64,000 bases of DNA from NCBI GenBank assembly GCA_943789375.1, contig CALSTX010000004.1, positions 65,001 through 129,000 on the forward strand, given 5' to 3'. The position numbers and the translations under genes are program-made. Below the pieces are notes generated by a model. It did no database searches and had not been told where the DNA came from. It was given only the letters and a program-made list of their open reading frames with translations. Within the stretch, counting starts at the first letter, position 1; the number at the start of each line of letters is the position of its first letter. Shown one piece after another: positions 9,325 through 18,655 of the stretch. This DNA is from an uncultured Opitutales bacterium (GTDB lineage: Bacteria; Verrucomicrobiota; Verrucomicrobiia; Opitutales; Seribacteraceae).

Positions 9325-10158
9325 ATGTCTACCATTTCAAAAGAAGATGTTCTCAGCTTGCGCGAAAAAACAGGTGCAGGTCTTATAGATTGTAAACGTG
9401 CACTTGCTGACAGTAACGGCGACTTAGAAGAAGCCATTTCCATTCTCCGAAAAAAGGGGGTTGCTTCTGCGGCCAAGAAAGCTGGAAGAGATGCAGGCGA
9501 GGGAATTATCTCGCAGAATATATCAGGCGATCGTTCCAAGGGTATTTTAGTTGAAGTGAATTGTGAGACCGATTTTGTGGCCAAAAATGATGATTTTATT
9601 GGTTTTGCTTCTGAAGTGGCTTCCATTCTTCTTGAAACCCCTGGAATTGATCTAGAGGCAAAAAGAACTGAGCAAGTAGCAAAAATTGGTGAGAATATTC
9701 GAATCTCCCGGTCCCAAGTTCTAGATCCTAGCGGAAATGGGTTGGTCGAATCTTATGTACACACCGGAAGCAAAGTCGCTGTACTTGTTTCTTTGACCAG
9801 TGATTCAACCGAGGATCTTAAAGATGATGCAGTGATCGCGATGGCAAAAGATATTTGCATGCACATTGCGGCGACTTCACCTGTTTGCGTTTCGAGAGAT
9901 GATGTCCCTGCTGATCTTGTTGCGAAAGAAAAGGATATTGCTACAGCTCAAGCAGAAGGTAAGCCCCCGCAAGCAATTGACAAAATTGTTAATGGGAAAC
10001 TGGATAAGTATTTTTCTACTTCCTGCCTTTTAGAGCAACCCTTTGTGAAAAACCCTGATCAATCCATTGGTGAGCTTGTACAATCAGTTGCCCAAGAGAG
10101 TGGTTTGTCTTTGAAGGTGGACCAATTTATCCGCTTTCAGGTAGGCGAAGAAGTATAA
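9325..10158 (+). CDS. tsf: Translation elongation factor Ts
   Basis: 277 aa, similar in length to E. coli EF-Ts (283). It is the guanine-nucleotide exchange factor for EF-Tu. The N-terminal UBA-like domain (VLSLREKTGAGLIDCKRAL) and the core signature NCETDFVAKND are intact. It is co-transcribed with rpsB. The short gap after it (10159-10184) separates it from the convergent antiporter gene. Confidence 0.97.
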   Translation: MSTISKEDVLSLREKTGAGLIDCKRALADSNGDLEEAISILRKKGVASAAKKAGRDAGEGIISQNISGDRSKGILVEVNCETDFVAKNDDFIGFASEVASILLETPGIDLEAKRTEQVAKIGENIRISRSQVLDPSGNGLVESYVHTGSKVAVLVSLTSDSTEDLKDDAVIAMAKDICMHIAATSPVCVSRDDVPADLVAKEKDIATAQAEGKPPQAIDKIVNGKLDKYFSTSCLLEQPFVKNPDQSIGELVQSVAQESGLSLKVDQFIRFQVGEEV

Positions 10159-10184
10159 ACTGCCTCTTACTCTCGTTTGTAACC

Positions 10185-11210
10185 TTACAGGTTTACAACC
10201 CAAGTTGTAACACTAGCAAAAATATAACAGCTGAGGAGGATTACTCCTTGGCTTTTTCCTATCTTTTTTCCATTAAGCCAACGGCACAGCATACCTGTTA
10301 GACAAATCATGGCTATATGATCAACCCACGGGTTGGCTACATTTGATTTTATTGGTGCAATCATACCCGCAACGCCCCCAACCAATCCAATGTTAAAAAG
10401 GTTTGAACCGATGATGTTACCTAGCAGCATTGCAGTTTGAGATTTTTTAAGAAGGGCAATGGAGGCAGCAAGCTCAGGTAGACTTGTGCCAACAGCTACA
10501 ATGGAAAAACCGATAAGTTCTTCAGGGATTCCAAGTTTAAGAGCAACAGATTTAGAGCCAAACACCAAGCTTTCAGAGCCTAGCCACAGACCTAAGGATG
10601 AAAGCGCAATCAAAGCAATGGGTTGCCATTTATTAGCACCCATATCTTCCTCGCTTTCAATTTGAGGTAGACTAGTCATCTTTACTTTTCTTTCCCGCAT
10701 CGCCTCATAGCTTATGAAAATCAAATAAGAAATAAGAAATAAGACTAATATGAGCCCAAATTCCCTGGTAATTGATTGAGAAGGTATAAAAAATAAATAA
10801 CCAGAGAAGCCTGATGTTACCAGTAGTAGGGTGAATCTTTGGAAGCGAGGAACCGCTCCGACTATATCCATCGGTTTAATTAAAAGTGAGATTCCTAAAA
10901 TAAGACCAATGTTTGCAATATTGGACCCAAGAATATTTCCCAAAATTAAACCTTTAGCATTACTTGCGATAGCTGAAATTGAGGTAAATAGTTCCGGGGC
11001 TGAGGTCGCGACTGACACCACTGTCAATCCAACGAGTATTGGAGGAATTCCAATAAAAACCGCAAGAGTCGCAGCAGCCTCTGACAGAACATCCCCGGCC
11101 TTTATAAGTAAAATAATTCCAATAACGACACAAATACCGAGGAAGCCAAAATATAAAAAATCATGAATTCCTATGATTTTAAGAGCTGTATCTTCAAGTA
11201 TCTGTTGCAT
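10185..11210 (-). CDS. Calcium/sodium antiporter (CaCA family, YrbG-like)
   Basis: 341 aa integral membrane protein with about ten hydrophobic segments in two homologous halves. Each half carries an alpha-repeat ion-binding motif: GNILGSNIANIGLILG in the first and GNIIGSNLFNIGLVGG in the second, plus SVATSAPELFTS and AVGTSLPELAAS. This is the K+-dependent or independent Na+/Ca2+ exchanger family of the inner membrane. It is convergent with tsf and divergent from ileS. Ion specificity cannot be read from the sequence alone. Confidence 0.92.
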   Translation of the reverse strand: MQQILEDTALKIIGIHDFLYFGFLGICVVIGIILLIKAGDVLSEAAATLAVFIGIPPILVGLTVVSVATSAPELFTSISAIASNAKGLILGNILGSNIANIGLILGISLLIKPMDIVGAVPRFQRFTLLLVTSGFSGYLFFIPSQSITREFGLILVLFLISYLIFISYEAMRERKVKMTSLPQIESEEDMGANKWQPIALIALSSLGLWLGSESLVFGSKSVALKLGIPEELIGFSIVAVGTSLPELAASIALLKKSQTAMLLGNIIGSNLFNIGLVGGVAGMIAPIKSNVANPWVDHIAMICLTGMLCRWLNGKKIGKSQGVILLSCYIFASVTTWVVNL

Positions 11211-11345
11211 TTATAAATCCAAGAAACACTGAATTGTTGGACAATTTTGAGCAAGGAGATTCGCCGGTAGAAATTTAGACCCTTGACTTGACGGATTATT
11301 CAAACATCTTTCCTACGATTTCCACATTATTCCGCATAGCTGCGA

Positions 11346-14135
11346 ATGAATCAGGCAAACGAACTCAAAGACACTTTAAATCTACCGCAAACGAACTTTC
11401 CAATGCGGGCTAATGCCGTGGAAAGAGAACCGGAGAGATTAAAGCATTGGGAAGAGATTGAACTCTATGATCTCGTTCAAAAGAAGAATGCTTCAGGAGA
11501 CACTTTTGTCCTGCATGATGGTCCTCCCTTTACAAATGGGGATGTGCATGTGGGCACCGCACTGAATAAAACCCTAAAGGACTCAATTCTTCGTTACAAA
11601 GCTGCCAGGGGATACAGAACTCCTTACATTCCAGGTTGGGATTGCCATGGGTTACCCATCGAGCATAAAGTTACCAAAAAGTTAAGGAAGGAAAAAGCGG
11701 ACTTGGATGCCTTGAGCGTGAGAAAATCCTGTGCTGAGTTTTCCGCCTCTTTTATCGAAACGCAGCGATCTCAATTCAAAAGGCTTGGCGTGCTTGCCGA
11801 CTGGAGTCGTGAGTACCGAACAATGCACCCGAGTTACGAAGCAGAAATCTTACGAACATTTGCGAGCTTTGTTGATCAGGGGCTTGTTTACCGTAGTAAA
11901 AAGCCAGTTTATTGGTCCATTCCTTGCCGCACTGCCCTCGCTGAGGCAGAAATAGAATACCAAGACCATGTGAGTCCATCCGTTTTCGTGAGATTTAAAA
12001 TCATAGATGAAGATCATGAATCTTATGTGGTGATATGGACGACTACTCCATGGACATTACCTGCCAACTTAGCCATCGCAGTTCATCCCCGAGAGCATTA
12101 TATTGAGATCAAACATGGTGGAAAGAGTTATTGGGTTGCCGAAAAACTTGCCGATTCCTTAATCGACACCCTAGACCTTGCCGGTGCTACTAAAGGAGCC
12201 CGCAAAGCAGGATCTGATTTATGTCATTGGAAGACCCAGCACCCTTTTATCGATCGGTTGAGCCCGATTCTAACTGCTGAGTATGTTACCATGGAGTCGG
12301 GGACAGGTTGTGTGCACATCGCCCCTGGTCATGGCCTTGATGATTATTTGACCGGCAAAGAGCATGGTTTGGATGTCTATTGTCCTTTGTCGGATTCCGG
12401 ATGTTATGAAGATGATGGAATGATACCCAGCGAACTTGTTGGGGTTTCAGTTTTAGAAAAAGCAACGGGTTGCCCAGCTAACGACGAAGTTATACGAATC
12501 CTTGAGAGCACATCATCTCTTCTCGCAAAACAATCACACCATCATCAATACCCTCACTGTTGGAGGAGTAAAACACCGGTTGTATTTCGGGCCATGGATC
12601 AATGGTTTGTTGCCCTGGATAAAGATGAATTACGCAGCCGTTGCATAGATGCGATTGAAGATGTTTCATTTACCCCAGATTGGGGGAGAAACCGTATACG
12701 TGGTTTCCTTGAATCTCGCCCGGATTGGTGTATCTCGAGGCAAAGATCTTGGGGGGTGCCTATTCCTGTTTTTTATGACGAAGAAGGGGAGCCGTTGCTA
12801 TCTACTGAGTTGATTAATTTTTTGGCTAATCGCATTGAGAAAGAGGGCACAGACGCTTGGTTCTCACTATCTGAAGAGGAACTACTCAAAGGGTTTGATT
12901 TACCTTCTGAATGGAAAGGTAAAACTCTTACAAAAGGAACAGATACCCTTGATGTATGGATAGATTCAGGTTGCAGCCATCGTTCGGTTCTAAAGAACCT
13001 AGATGATCTAGTTTGGCCAGCTGATTTATATCTTGAGGGTAGTGACCAACATAGGGGATGGTTCCAAAGTTCTTTGTGGACCGGCATGATAGCCTATGAC
13101 CATGCCCCTTATAAAAGAATTTTAACTCATGGGTTTGTTGTCGATGGGGATGGGCGCAAAATCTCTAAGAGTGATGGTAAACCTCAAACTGCAGATTCTT
13201 ACATTAAGAAATATGGGGCAGATGTTTTGAGACTCTGGGTATGTTCTGAAGATTTTCGCCGAGATATTCCCTTATCCGATGAAATCTTGGGTCAAGTTGT
13301 TCGTTCTTATCGGACCCTTCGAAACACATTAAAATTTCAGTTGGGTACTTTGCATGATTTTGATCCGAATAATCATTTAGTGCCAGTTGAAGACCTTGAT
13401 CTTATTGACCGATGGGCTTTATTCAAAACTGCTGAACTTATTGAAGATGTAACCAGAGCATTTGATGCTTACGAAATCCACAAAGCAGTGCAGCTTATTA
13501 ATCGCTTCTGCTCTGGAGTTCTATCCTCTACTTATCACGATGTTATTAAAGATCGTCTCTACACTTTACATGCTGGTGATCCTAAGAGGCGATCTTCGCA
13601 AACCGCCATCTATTTAATCTTTGATTCCCTTGTCAGGCTACTCGGTCCTTTAACTCCTTTCACTGCAGATGAGGGTTGGTCATTTCTGCAATCTGGAGAA
13701 AGTTTTTCAACCGACCCACTTTTACTCCAATCATGGCCCCAGGCTCACCCGAGTTGGCTTGATTCAGAAATAGTTGCTGATGCCGAAATTATCTTAAAGC
13801 TTAAGGAGTCCCATATAAACGAGTCCCTTGAAAACTTGCGTTCTGAAAAGAAAATTGGTCAGTCTTTGGATGCAGAAGTGGAAATCAGGTTTCCTAGCAC
13901 TGAAACGATTGCCGAAGTCCTTAGTCGCCGTTCGCTCGATCTTGCAGAATTCTTTATTGTTTCCAGCGTTGTTTTAATAGCTGATGACAATGAGCCAAAA
14001 ATAACTGTTTCGGCTAAGCATGCATCGGGGATTCGCTGTCCTCGCAGTTGGCGGTGGGTTCCACAACTTGTTTCAGTTGAACCATGGGGCGAGGTTTCTC
14101 CCCGATGTGCTGATGTTCTTTCCCGCAATTCTTGA
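11346..14135 (+). CDS. ileS: Isoleucyl-tRNA synthetase with degenerate C-terminal zinc site
   Basis: 929 aa, normal for bacterial IleRS (E. coli 938). It charges tRNA-Ile and edits Val. The class I HIGH motif appears as DVHVGTALNKT and the KMSKS motif as GRKISKSDG; the CP1 editing domain includes VVIWTTTPWTLPANLA. The C-terminal zinc finger, normally CxRC...CxRC, reads RCPRSW ... VSPRCADVL: Cys898 and Cys921 remain, but the second and third ligands are Ser901 and Ser918. The gene stands alone, diverges from the antiporter and is followed by the DksA-like gene. I saw no T-box-like leader in the 135 bases upstream. Confidence 0.96.
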   Translation: MNQANELKDTLNLPQTNFPMRANAVEREPERLKHWEEIELYDLVQKKNASGDTFVLHDGPPFTNGDVHVGTALNKTLKDSILRYKAARGYRTPYIPGWDCHGLPIEHKVTKKLRKEKADLDALSVRKSCAEFSASFIETQRSQFKRLGVLADWSREYRTMHPSYEAEILRTFASFVDQGLVYRSKKPVYWSIPCRTALAEAEIEYQDHVSPSVFVRFKIIDEDHESYVVIWTTTPWTLPANLAIAVHPREHYIEIKHGGKSYWVAEKLADSLIDTLDLAGATKGARKAGSDLCHWKTQHPFIDRLSPILTAEYVTMESGTGCVHIAPGHGLDDYLTGKEHGLDVYCPLSDSGCYEDDGMIPSELVGVSVLEKATGCPANDEVIRILESTSSLLAKQSHHHQYPHCWRSKTPVVFRAMDQWFVALDKDELRSRCIDAIEDVSFTPDWGRNRIRGFLESRPDWCISRQRSWGVPIPVFYDEEGEPLLSTELINFLANRIEKEGTDAWFSLSEEELLKGFDLPSEWKGKTLTKGTDTLDVWIDSGCSHRSVLKNLDDLVWPADLYLEGSDQHRGWFQSSLWTGMIAYDHAPYKRILTHGFVVDGDGRKISKSDGKPQTADSYIKKYGADVLRLWVCSEDFRRDIPLSDEILGQVVRSYRTLRNTLKFQLGTLHDFDPNNHLVPVEDLDLIDRWALFKTAELIEDVTRAFDAYEIHKAVQLINRFCSGVLSSTYHDVIKDRLYTLHAGDPKRRSSQTAIYLIFDSLVRLLGPLTPFTADEGWSFLQSGESFSTDPLLLQSWPQAHPSWLDSEIVADAEIILKLKESHINESLENLRSEKKIGQSLDAEVEIRFPSTETIAEVLSRRSLDLAEFFIVSSVVLIADDNEPKITVSAKHASGIRCPRSWRWVPQLVSVEPWGEVSPRCADVLSRNS

Positions 14136-14163
14136 TGTTTAACTTTTTACCATTCCTTGTATC

Positions 14164-15090
14164 ATGACCAAGAAAAAATCTACTCCTGCCACAACTACCT
14201 CCAAAAAGGTTACCAAGCCAGTATCCAAAGCCAAAGCAACTTCACCTAAAAAAGCGAAAGTTGATAGTGCAAAAGCTACACCCAAGAAAAGAGGCCGCAA
14301 GCCAAGTGCCGCAACACAGAAAGAAAAAGTATCTCCTTCCGCCCCAGCTGCAGGCGAGATAAAGGTAAAGGAGATAGCCTCTAAAACCAAATCAAAGGTT
14401 GTAGAGGAAAAACAAGAAACCAAAGGGTTTAGCTTAGATGATGTCCGTGCAATCCTTAAGGTAAAAAATAAAAAATCTACTCCCAAAAAGAAAGCTCCTG
14501 CTAAAAAAGCCGCTAAAGCTGCACCTGTAGATGATAAAATAGAAAAACCTTCAAAACGGGTCGAAAAGGTTAAGAAATTACAAACTGCATCCGTCGATGA
14601 CATTCTAGGCTTCGGCACCCCAAGTGTATCAACACGCACTATTCGAGATGAAAAGAAAGTGCCTAAAGACTTAGTACCTTACTATGAAAACTTAATGACA
14701 TTACGGTCTAGCTTGAAGGGGGCACTGGGGGATAGATCTCAAGATACACTTGGTGCTTCAGCCCGGGAATCTTCTGGGGAGTTGTCCCTCAATTCTTCTG
14801 ATGCTGGAAGTGAGACTTTTAATCGAGATGTTGCTTTGTCCATGGTTGCAAACGAGCAAGAAGCGCTGGAGGAAATTGAAGACGCAATTGACAGAATATT
14901 TGATGGAACTTTTGGGATCTGCCAGGAAACTCAAAAACCCATCAAAAAGGCTAGATTAAAAGTCGTGCCTTTTACTCGTTTTTCTTTAGAGGGGCAGACT
15001 TTATATGAGCAACGAAAGCACAAGGATGTTGACCCAGGGGGAGGAACATTCGCTACGATTGCTGATTCAACGATGGGTGTGGAGGAGTAA
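14164..15090 (+). CDS. DksA/TraR-family protein with Lys/Ala-rich N-terminus and degenerate zinc finger
   Basis: 308 aa. Residues 1-140 are a highly basic Lys/Ala/Pro/Thr-rich tract (for example KRGRKPSAATQKEK, TPKKKAPAKKAAKAA), resembling histone-like tails. The last ~120 residues match the DksA/TraR coiled-coil and zinc-finger region: NEQEALEEIEDAIDRIFDGTFG, then CQETQKPIKKARL. Only the first of four zinc cysteines is kept; the second is Thr and the C-terminal pair is missing (FSLEGQ). DksA proteins bind the RNA polymerase secondary channel, and the basic tail could bind DNA or RNA (inference). It lies 28 bases after ileS and 39 before lspA. Confidence 0.85.
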   Translation: MTKKKSTPATTTSKKVTKPVSKAKATSPKKAKVDSAKATPKKRGRKPSAATQKEKVSPSAPAAGEIKVKEIASKTKSKVVEEKQETKGFSLDDVRAILKVKNKKSTPKKKAPAKKAAKAAPVDDKIEKPSKRVEKVKKLQTASVDDILGFGTPSVSTRTIRDEKKVPKDLVPYYENLMTLRSSLKGALGDRSQDTLGASARESSGELSLNSSDAGSETFNRDVALSMVANEQEALEEIEDAIDRIFDGTFGICQETQKPIKKARLKVVPFTRFSLEGQTLYEQRKHKDVDPGGGTFATIADSTMGVEE

Positions 15091-15129
15091 TTTTTTTCTC
15101 ACCGTCTATTTAATCTGTAATTCCAAATT

Positions 15130-15654
15130 GTGAAGTATATACGCTTTTGGATTCTTTTCTGTATTGTTCTCATCCTAGACCAGTGGACAAAGACTGTTGT
15201 CGTTGAAGATGCAGAAGAATTACGGAGCAACCCCATGGTCATTATCGACCTACTTGAAGGCCCCGAAAATCTTCTAGAGTTTACCTACATCACCAACCCA
15301 GGCGCTGCGTGGAGCATGCTATCCGACTATCCGGAGGCTCTAACTGTACTGGCCCTAACTGCTCTATTGGCTATTTTCTTTTTTCGTAAAGCTCTTGAGC
15401 TTTATAAACCTCTTCATCAGTTGGTTTTCGGCTTTATCACTGGAGGCGTTGCGGGGAATTTGGGTGATCGCTTATTTCGAGAACCTGCTGAGGTTGTGGA
15501 TTTTATTGATTTTTTTCTTCCTGTCATCAACTACGACTACCCTGTATTCAATATTGCAGATTCAGCGATATTTATAGGTGCCTTTAGTTATATGATTATC
15601 GGAATAGTCGATGCGAAGAAAGAAAAAGAAAATAACAAAATAACCGAGCAGTAG
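15130..15654 (+). CDS. lspA: Lipoprotein signal peptidase II
   Basis: 174 aa with four predicted membrane helices. It cleaves prolipoprotein signal peptides in the inner membrane. The two catalytic aspartates are Asp113 in the GNLGDR motif and Asp144 in FNIADS. The GTG start at 15130 gives the usual short cytoplasmic N-terminus and first helix (IRFWILFCIVLILDQWTK). It follows the DksA-like gene, is convergent with yicC, and would process the LysM lipoprotein encoded near 40.3 kb. Confidence 0.95.
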   Translation: MKYIRFWILFCIVLILDQWTKTVVVEDAEELRSNPMVIIDLLEGPENLLEFTYITNPGAAWSMLSDYPEALTVLALTALLAIFFFRKALELYKPLHQLVFGFITGGVAGNLGDRLFREPAEVVDFIDFFLPVINYDYPVFNIADSAIFIGAFSYMIIGIVDAKKEKENNKITEQ

Positions 15655-15673
15655 GGTGTAGGGGAAGTCCCAA

Positions 15674-16552
15674 CTACTCTATATTCATCACTTGTTCCCT
15701 AATCTTTTCAACCTCTACCCGTGCGTCAAGTGCGACAGTCGTACCTTGGCTGCGAGCTGATTTTGAGCAATAAGTATTTAATTCTCTACTTATCTCCTGC
15801 AGAATAAATTCGAGCTTTCTTCCTACACTTCCAGAGGAAGAGCAGGTTTCACTAAATTGGGAAAGGTGACTTTTTAGCCTAGTTATTTCTTCGGAAACAT
15901 CACTTTTTTCTGCATAGATTGCTATTTCTTTAAGGACACGCTCATCAGATGGGTCAATATCAAGGTTTGCATTCTCTAATTTTTCTAGAAGCTTTTTTCT
16001 TTGCAGTTCAGGGAGATCTTGCGACTCAGTTTCCATTTGTTCAATCATTGCAGCAAGCTTTTGGAGTCGGATAACAAAATCGGCTTCAATTTCACAGCCC
16101 TCTGCTTTTCTCATTTCGATCATTGAGTCGGTTGCATCAAGAAGAGTTTTTAAGAGTAGTTCCTCGCTACTCGAAATCTCAGGGCAACCACTCTCTTTAT
16201 TAGAAAGCTGTAAGGCATGAAGTACAATCTCTGGGGTTAGCTCAAAGGATTGGTTTCGTTTTTGAATAAAATCTTTAAGTTGTTCAATTAAATCTTGAAA
16301 CTCTTTTCCCAGTAAAATTTTTGAAAGTTTACTCGACGATCCCAATGAGTCTACCGTGAGTGCCACGCGTACTCTCCCACGATGTAACTTTTTTTTCAAA
16401 AACGAAGTAGCGATAAATTCAAAATATTGCCATTCTTTTGGCGAACTTACAGCTACTTCCAAGCTCTTTTTATTTACCGAGGATACCTCAATAGAAATCT
16501 GGTAGTCCGCTGAACTTGCCTCCGCCCGACCATATCCGGTCATGCTATTCAT
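15674..16552 (-). CDS. yicC: YicC-family endoribonuclease
   Basis: 292 aa, the usual length. The N-terminus [11 protein letters not shown] is the family signature, and the C-terminus ([22 protein letters not shown]) is the conserved DUF1732 block. YicC proteins form ring-shaped oligomers with RNase activity in bacteria. The ATG overlaps the trpB stop by four bases, so the two genes are translationally coupled. There is a short imperfect inverted repeat between lspA and this gene (about 15650-15678) that may be a weak shared terminator. Confidence 0.93.
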   Translation of the reverse strand: MNSMTGYGRAEASSADYQISIEVSSVNKKSLEVAVSSPKEWQYFEFIATSFLKKKLHRGRVRVALTVDSLGSSSKLSKILLGKEFQDLIEQLKDFIQKRNQSFELTPEIVLHALQLSNKESGCPEISSSEELLLKTLLDATDSMIEMRKAEGCEIEADFVIRLQKLAAMIEQMETESQDLPELQRKKLLEKLENANLDIDPSDERVLKEIAIYAEKSDVSEEITRLKSHLSQFSETCSSSGSVGRKLEFILQEISRELNTYCSKSARSQGTTVALDARVEVEKIREQVMNIE

Positions 16553-17811
16553 GAAAGGCTCATGTCTGGCAAATCTCGGACACCCATTACGCGTGCTGCT
16601 TCCACAGCATCTTTATCTCCCCGACCACTTAGATTGACACAGATGATGTGGTCTTGTGGGAGCTCAGCAGCTCTCTTAAACGCGTAAGCCAATCCATGTG
16701 CAGTTTCAAGTGCGGGCAATATTCCTTCCTCAGAAGAAAGCATTTTAAACGCTTCCAAAGCATCTGCATCTCCTGCGTTAGCAAAATCAATTCTTCCACG
16801 ATCCCTGTAAAAGGCATGCTCAGGACCGATGGCTGCGTAGTCAAGACCGGCAGAGACCGAGTGCGTTTGGTTGATTTGACCATCTTTGTTCTGCAGGATC
16901 CAAGTCTTACATCCCTGGAGAATACCAAGCTTTCCACCTTCAAACCTAGCGGCATGCTCGCCTTCATCCAGTGATCTACCACCAGCCTCGACCCCGACAA
17001 GCCGAACATCTAAGTCTTCAAGGAAATCAAAAAAGAAACCTATTGCATTGCTTCCTCCTCCCACGCAGGCAATCATTTCATCAGGCAGCCTGCCTTCTTG
17101 CTTAAGAAATTGTTTTTTGGTTTCCTCTCCGATGATTCGGTGGAAATCTCTTACCATCCCCGGGTATGGATGAGCACCAAGAGCTGAACCGAGAATATAG
17201 TGGGTGTTTCTGACATTGGTAACCCAGTCTCTCATCGCCTCATTGATGGCTTCCTTTAGGGTTTTGCTTCCTGCTTCTACACCTCTCACTTCGGCTCCGC
17301 TTAGCTTCATCCGGAAAACATTGAGAGCCTGCCTGCGCATATCTTCGGCACCCATGTAGATGACACATTCAAAGCCGAAGCGTGCACATACCGAGGCCGT
17401 TGCAATCCCGTGCTGCCCCGCCCCCGTTTCTGCGATTATTCTTTTCTTCCCCATTCTTTTAGCGAGCAATGCCTGCCCAAGGGCATTGTTTATTTTGTGG
17501 GCACCTGTGTGAAGTAAATCTTCTCGTTTCAAGAAAATCCGAGCTCCTCCAATTTGTTTGCTTAGCCTCTCAGCGTAATAAAGTGCTGTAGGCCTACCGG
17601 CAAAAGATTTGAGCATCGATTTTAATTCTTTCTCAAATTGAGGATCTTTTTGCGCGTCGGCATAAGCCTCTGTAAGTTCCCGCAAGGGGTGGCATAAAGT
17701 TTCAGGGACATAAGATCCACCGTAAGGACCAAAGCGGCCTTGGTCATCAGGGATGGAGAAGCGATCAAACGCGGTGGTAGATGTGGCAGAATTTGAAAAA
17801 CGAGTGGTCAT
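16549..17811 (-). CDS. trpB: Tryptophan synthase beta chain
   Basis: 420 aa. It makes L-tryptophan from indole and serine using pyridoxal phosphate. The N-terminal [15 protein letters not shown], the PLP lysine in [14 protein letters not shown], and the phosphate-binding [10 protein letters not shown] loop are present. It lacks the extra N-terminal length of the TrpB2 type, so it is the standard trpA-partnered form. No trpA or other trp gene is next to it; instead it is coupled to yicC. Confidence 0.96.
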   Translation of the reverse strand: MTTRFSNSATSTTAFDRFSIPDDQGRFGPYGGSYVPETLCHPLRELTEAYADAQKDPQFEKELKSMLKSFAGRPTALYYAERLSKQIGGARIFLKREDLLHTGAHKINNALGQALLAKRMGKKRIIAETGAGQHGIATASVCARFGFECVIYMGAEDMRRQALNVFRMKLSGAEVRGVEAGSKTLKEAINEAMRDWVTNVRNTHYILGSALGAHPYPGMVRDFHRIIGEETKKQFLKQEGRLPDEMIACVGGGSNAIGFFFDFLEDLDVRLVGVEAGGRSLDEGEHAARFEGGKLGILQGCKTWILQNKDGQINQTHSVSAGLDYAAIGPEHAFYRDRGRIDFANAGDADALEAFKMLSSEEGILPALETAHGLAYAFKRAAELPQDHIICVNLSGRGDKDAVEAARVMGVRDLPDMSLS

Positions 17812-17887
17812 ATGAAATTATAATCGATTTTAGTATAGCTATCGCTCAAGATAGGGACAACTCAAGAAGTGCCAATATCGACAAATC

Positions 17888-18655
17888 ATGAATGAACAAC
17901 TGAAATTGCCAACCATTGTTGTACCTGCACGACTTGCCTCCACTCGTTTCCCAGAAAAGTTAATCAAAGAGGTACAGGGCAAGCCTCTTATTTTGTGGAC
18001 TGCTGAAAGAATCAAAAAAGTTGCACCCGAATTTGATGTATTTTTTGCAGTGGATGGACGAGCTTTAAAAGAGATTTTAGAGAATTCAGGTTTTTCTGTT
18101 ATTGAAACTGACGCAAACCTAGCATCAGGAACTGATCGGATAGCGGCAGCAAACCAAGAGATTCAAGCGTCATCCGTTATCAATGTACAAGCGGATGAAC
18201 CACTGGTTGAGAGGCAGCATATCCTATCTTTGGTTACTGCGTTGATCCCAAATCAAGCGGATATGTCGACCTTGGCCGTTCCGTTTTCAACAGAAGCTGA
18301 TTTTCTTGACCCCAACCAAGTCAAAGTTGTGTGCGATAGCCAAGGATATGCAATCTACTTTTCTCGTTCGCCTATCCCATATTTTCGTGACTCAGAAGGA
18401 AAGTGGAAGGGGGAGGACCAAGGAGCAATTCCTCTTAAACATATCGGATTGTATGGGTATAAAGCATCCTTTCTTGAGCGTTTTTGCCAGGAAAGCCCGG
18501 GCAAGCTTGAAAAAATTGAAAAATTAGAACAATTAAGAGCCCTCGAGTGGGGTGCCAAAATTTCGCTGTCTACGGTTCATTCCTCAACCATAGGAATTGA
18601 TTCACCAGAAGATTTATTCAAGTTTCAAGCATTAATCAAAGCAGGTACATTTTGA
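17888..18655 (+). CDS. kdsB: 3-deoxy-manno-octulosonate cytidylyltransferase
   Basis: 255 aa, matching E. coli KdsB (248). It activates Kdo as CMP-Kdo for lipopolysaccharide core synthesis, in the cytoplasm. Nucleotide-binding motif PARLASTRFPEKL at the N-terminus and NVQADEPLV (NVQGDEP equivalent) in the middle are clear. Its TGA stop overlaps the TTG start of the LptF/G-type gene (TTGA), coupling two lipopolysaccharide functions. It is divergent from trpB. Confidence 0.95.
   Translation: MNEQLKLPTIVVPARLASTRFPEKLIKEVQGKPLILWTAERIKKVAPEFDVFFAVDGRALKEILENSGFSVIETDANLASGTDRIAAANQEIQASSVINVQADEPLVERQHILSLVTALIPNQADMSTLAVPFSTEADFLDPNQVKVVCDSQGYAIYFSRSPIPYFRDSEGKWKGEDQGAIPLKHIGLYGYKASFLERFCQESPGKLEKIEKLEQLRALEWGAKISLSTVHSSTIGIDSPEDLFKFQALIKAGTF

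Noticed and set aside
11211-11345. T-box riboswitch upstream of ileS
   Set aside because: No conserved T-box sequence or terminator helix is visible in the 135 bases, and the lineage normally does not use T-boxes.
14139-14639. Minus-strand open frame with apparent hydrophobic segments
   Set aside because: It is the reverse of the Lys/Ala-rich tract of the DksA-like gene; Lys codons read backwards give Phe/Leu.
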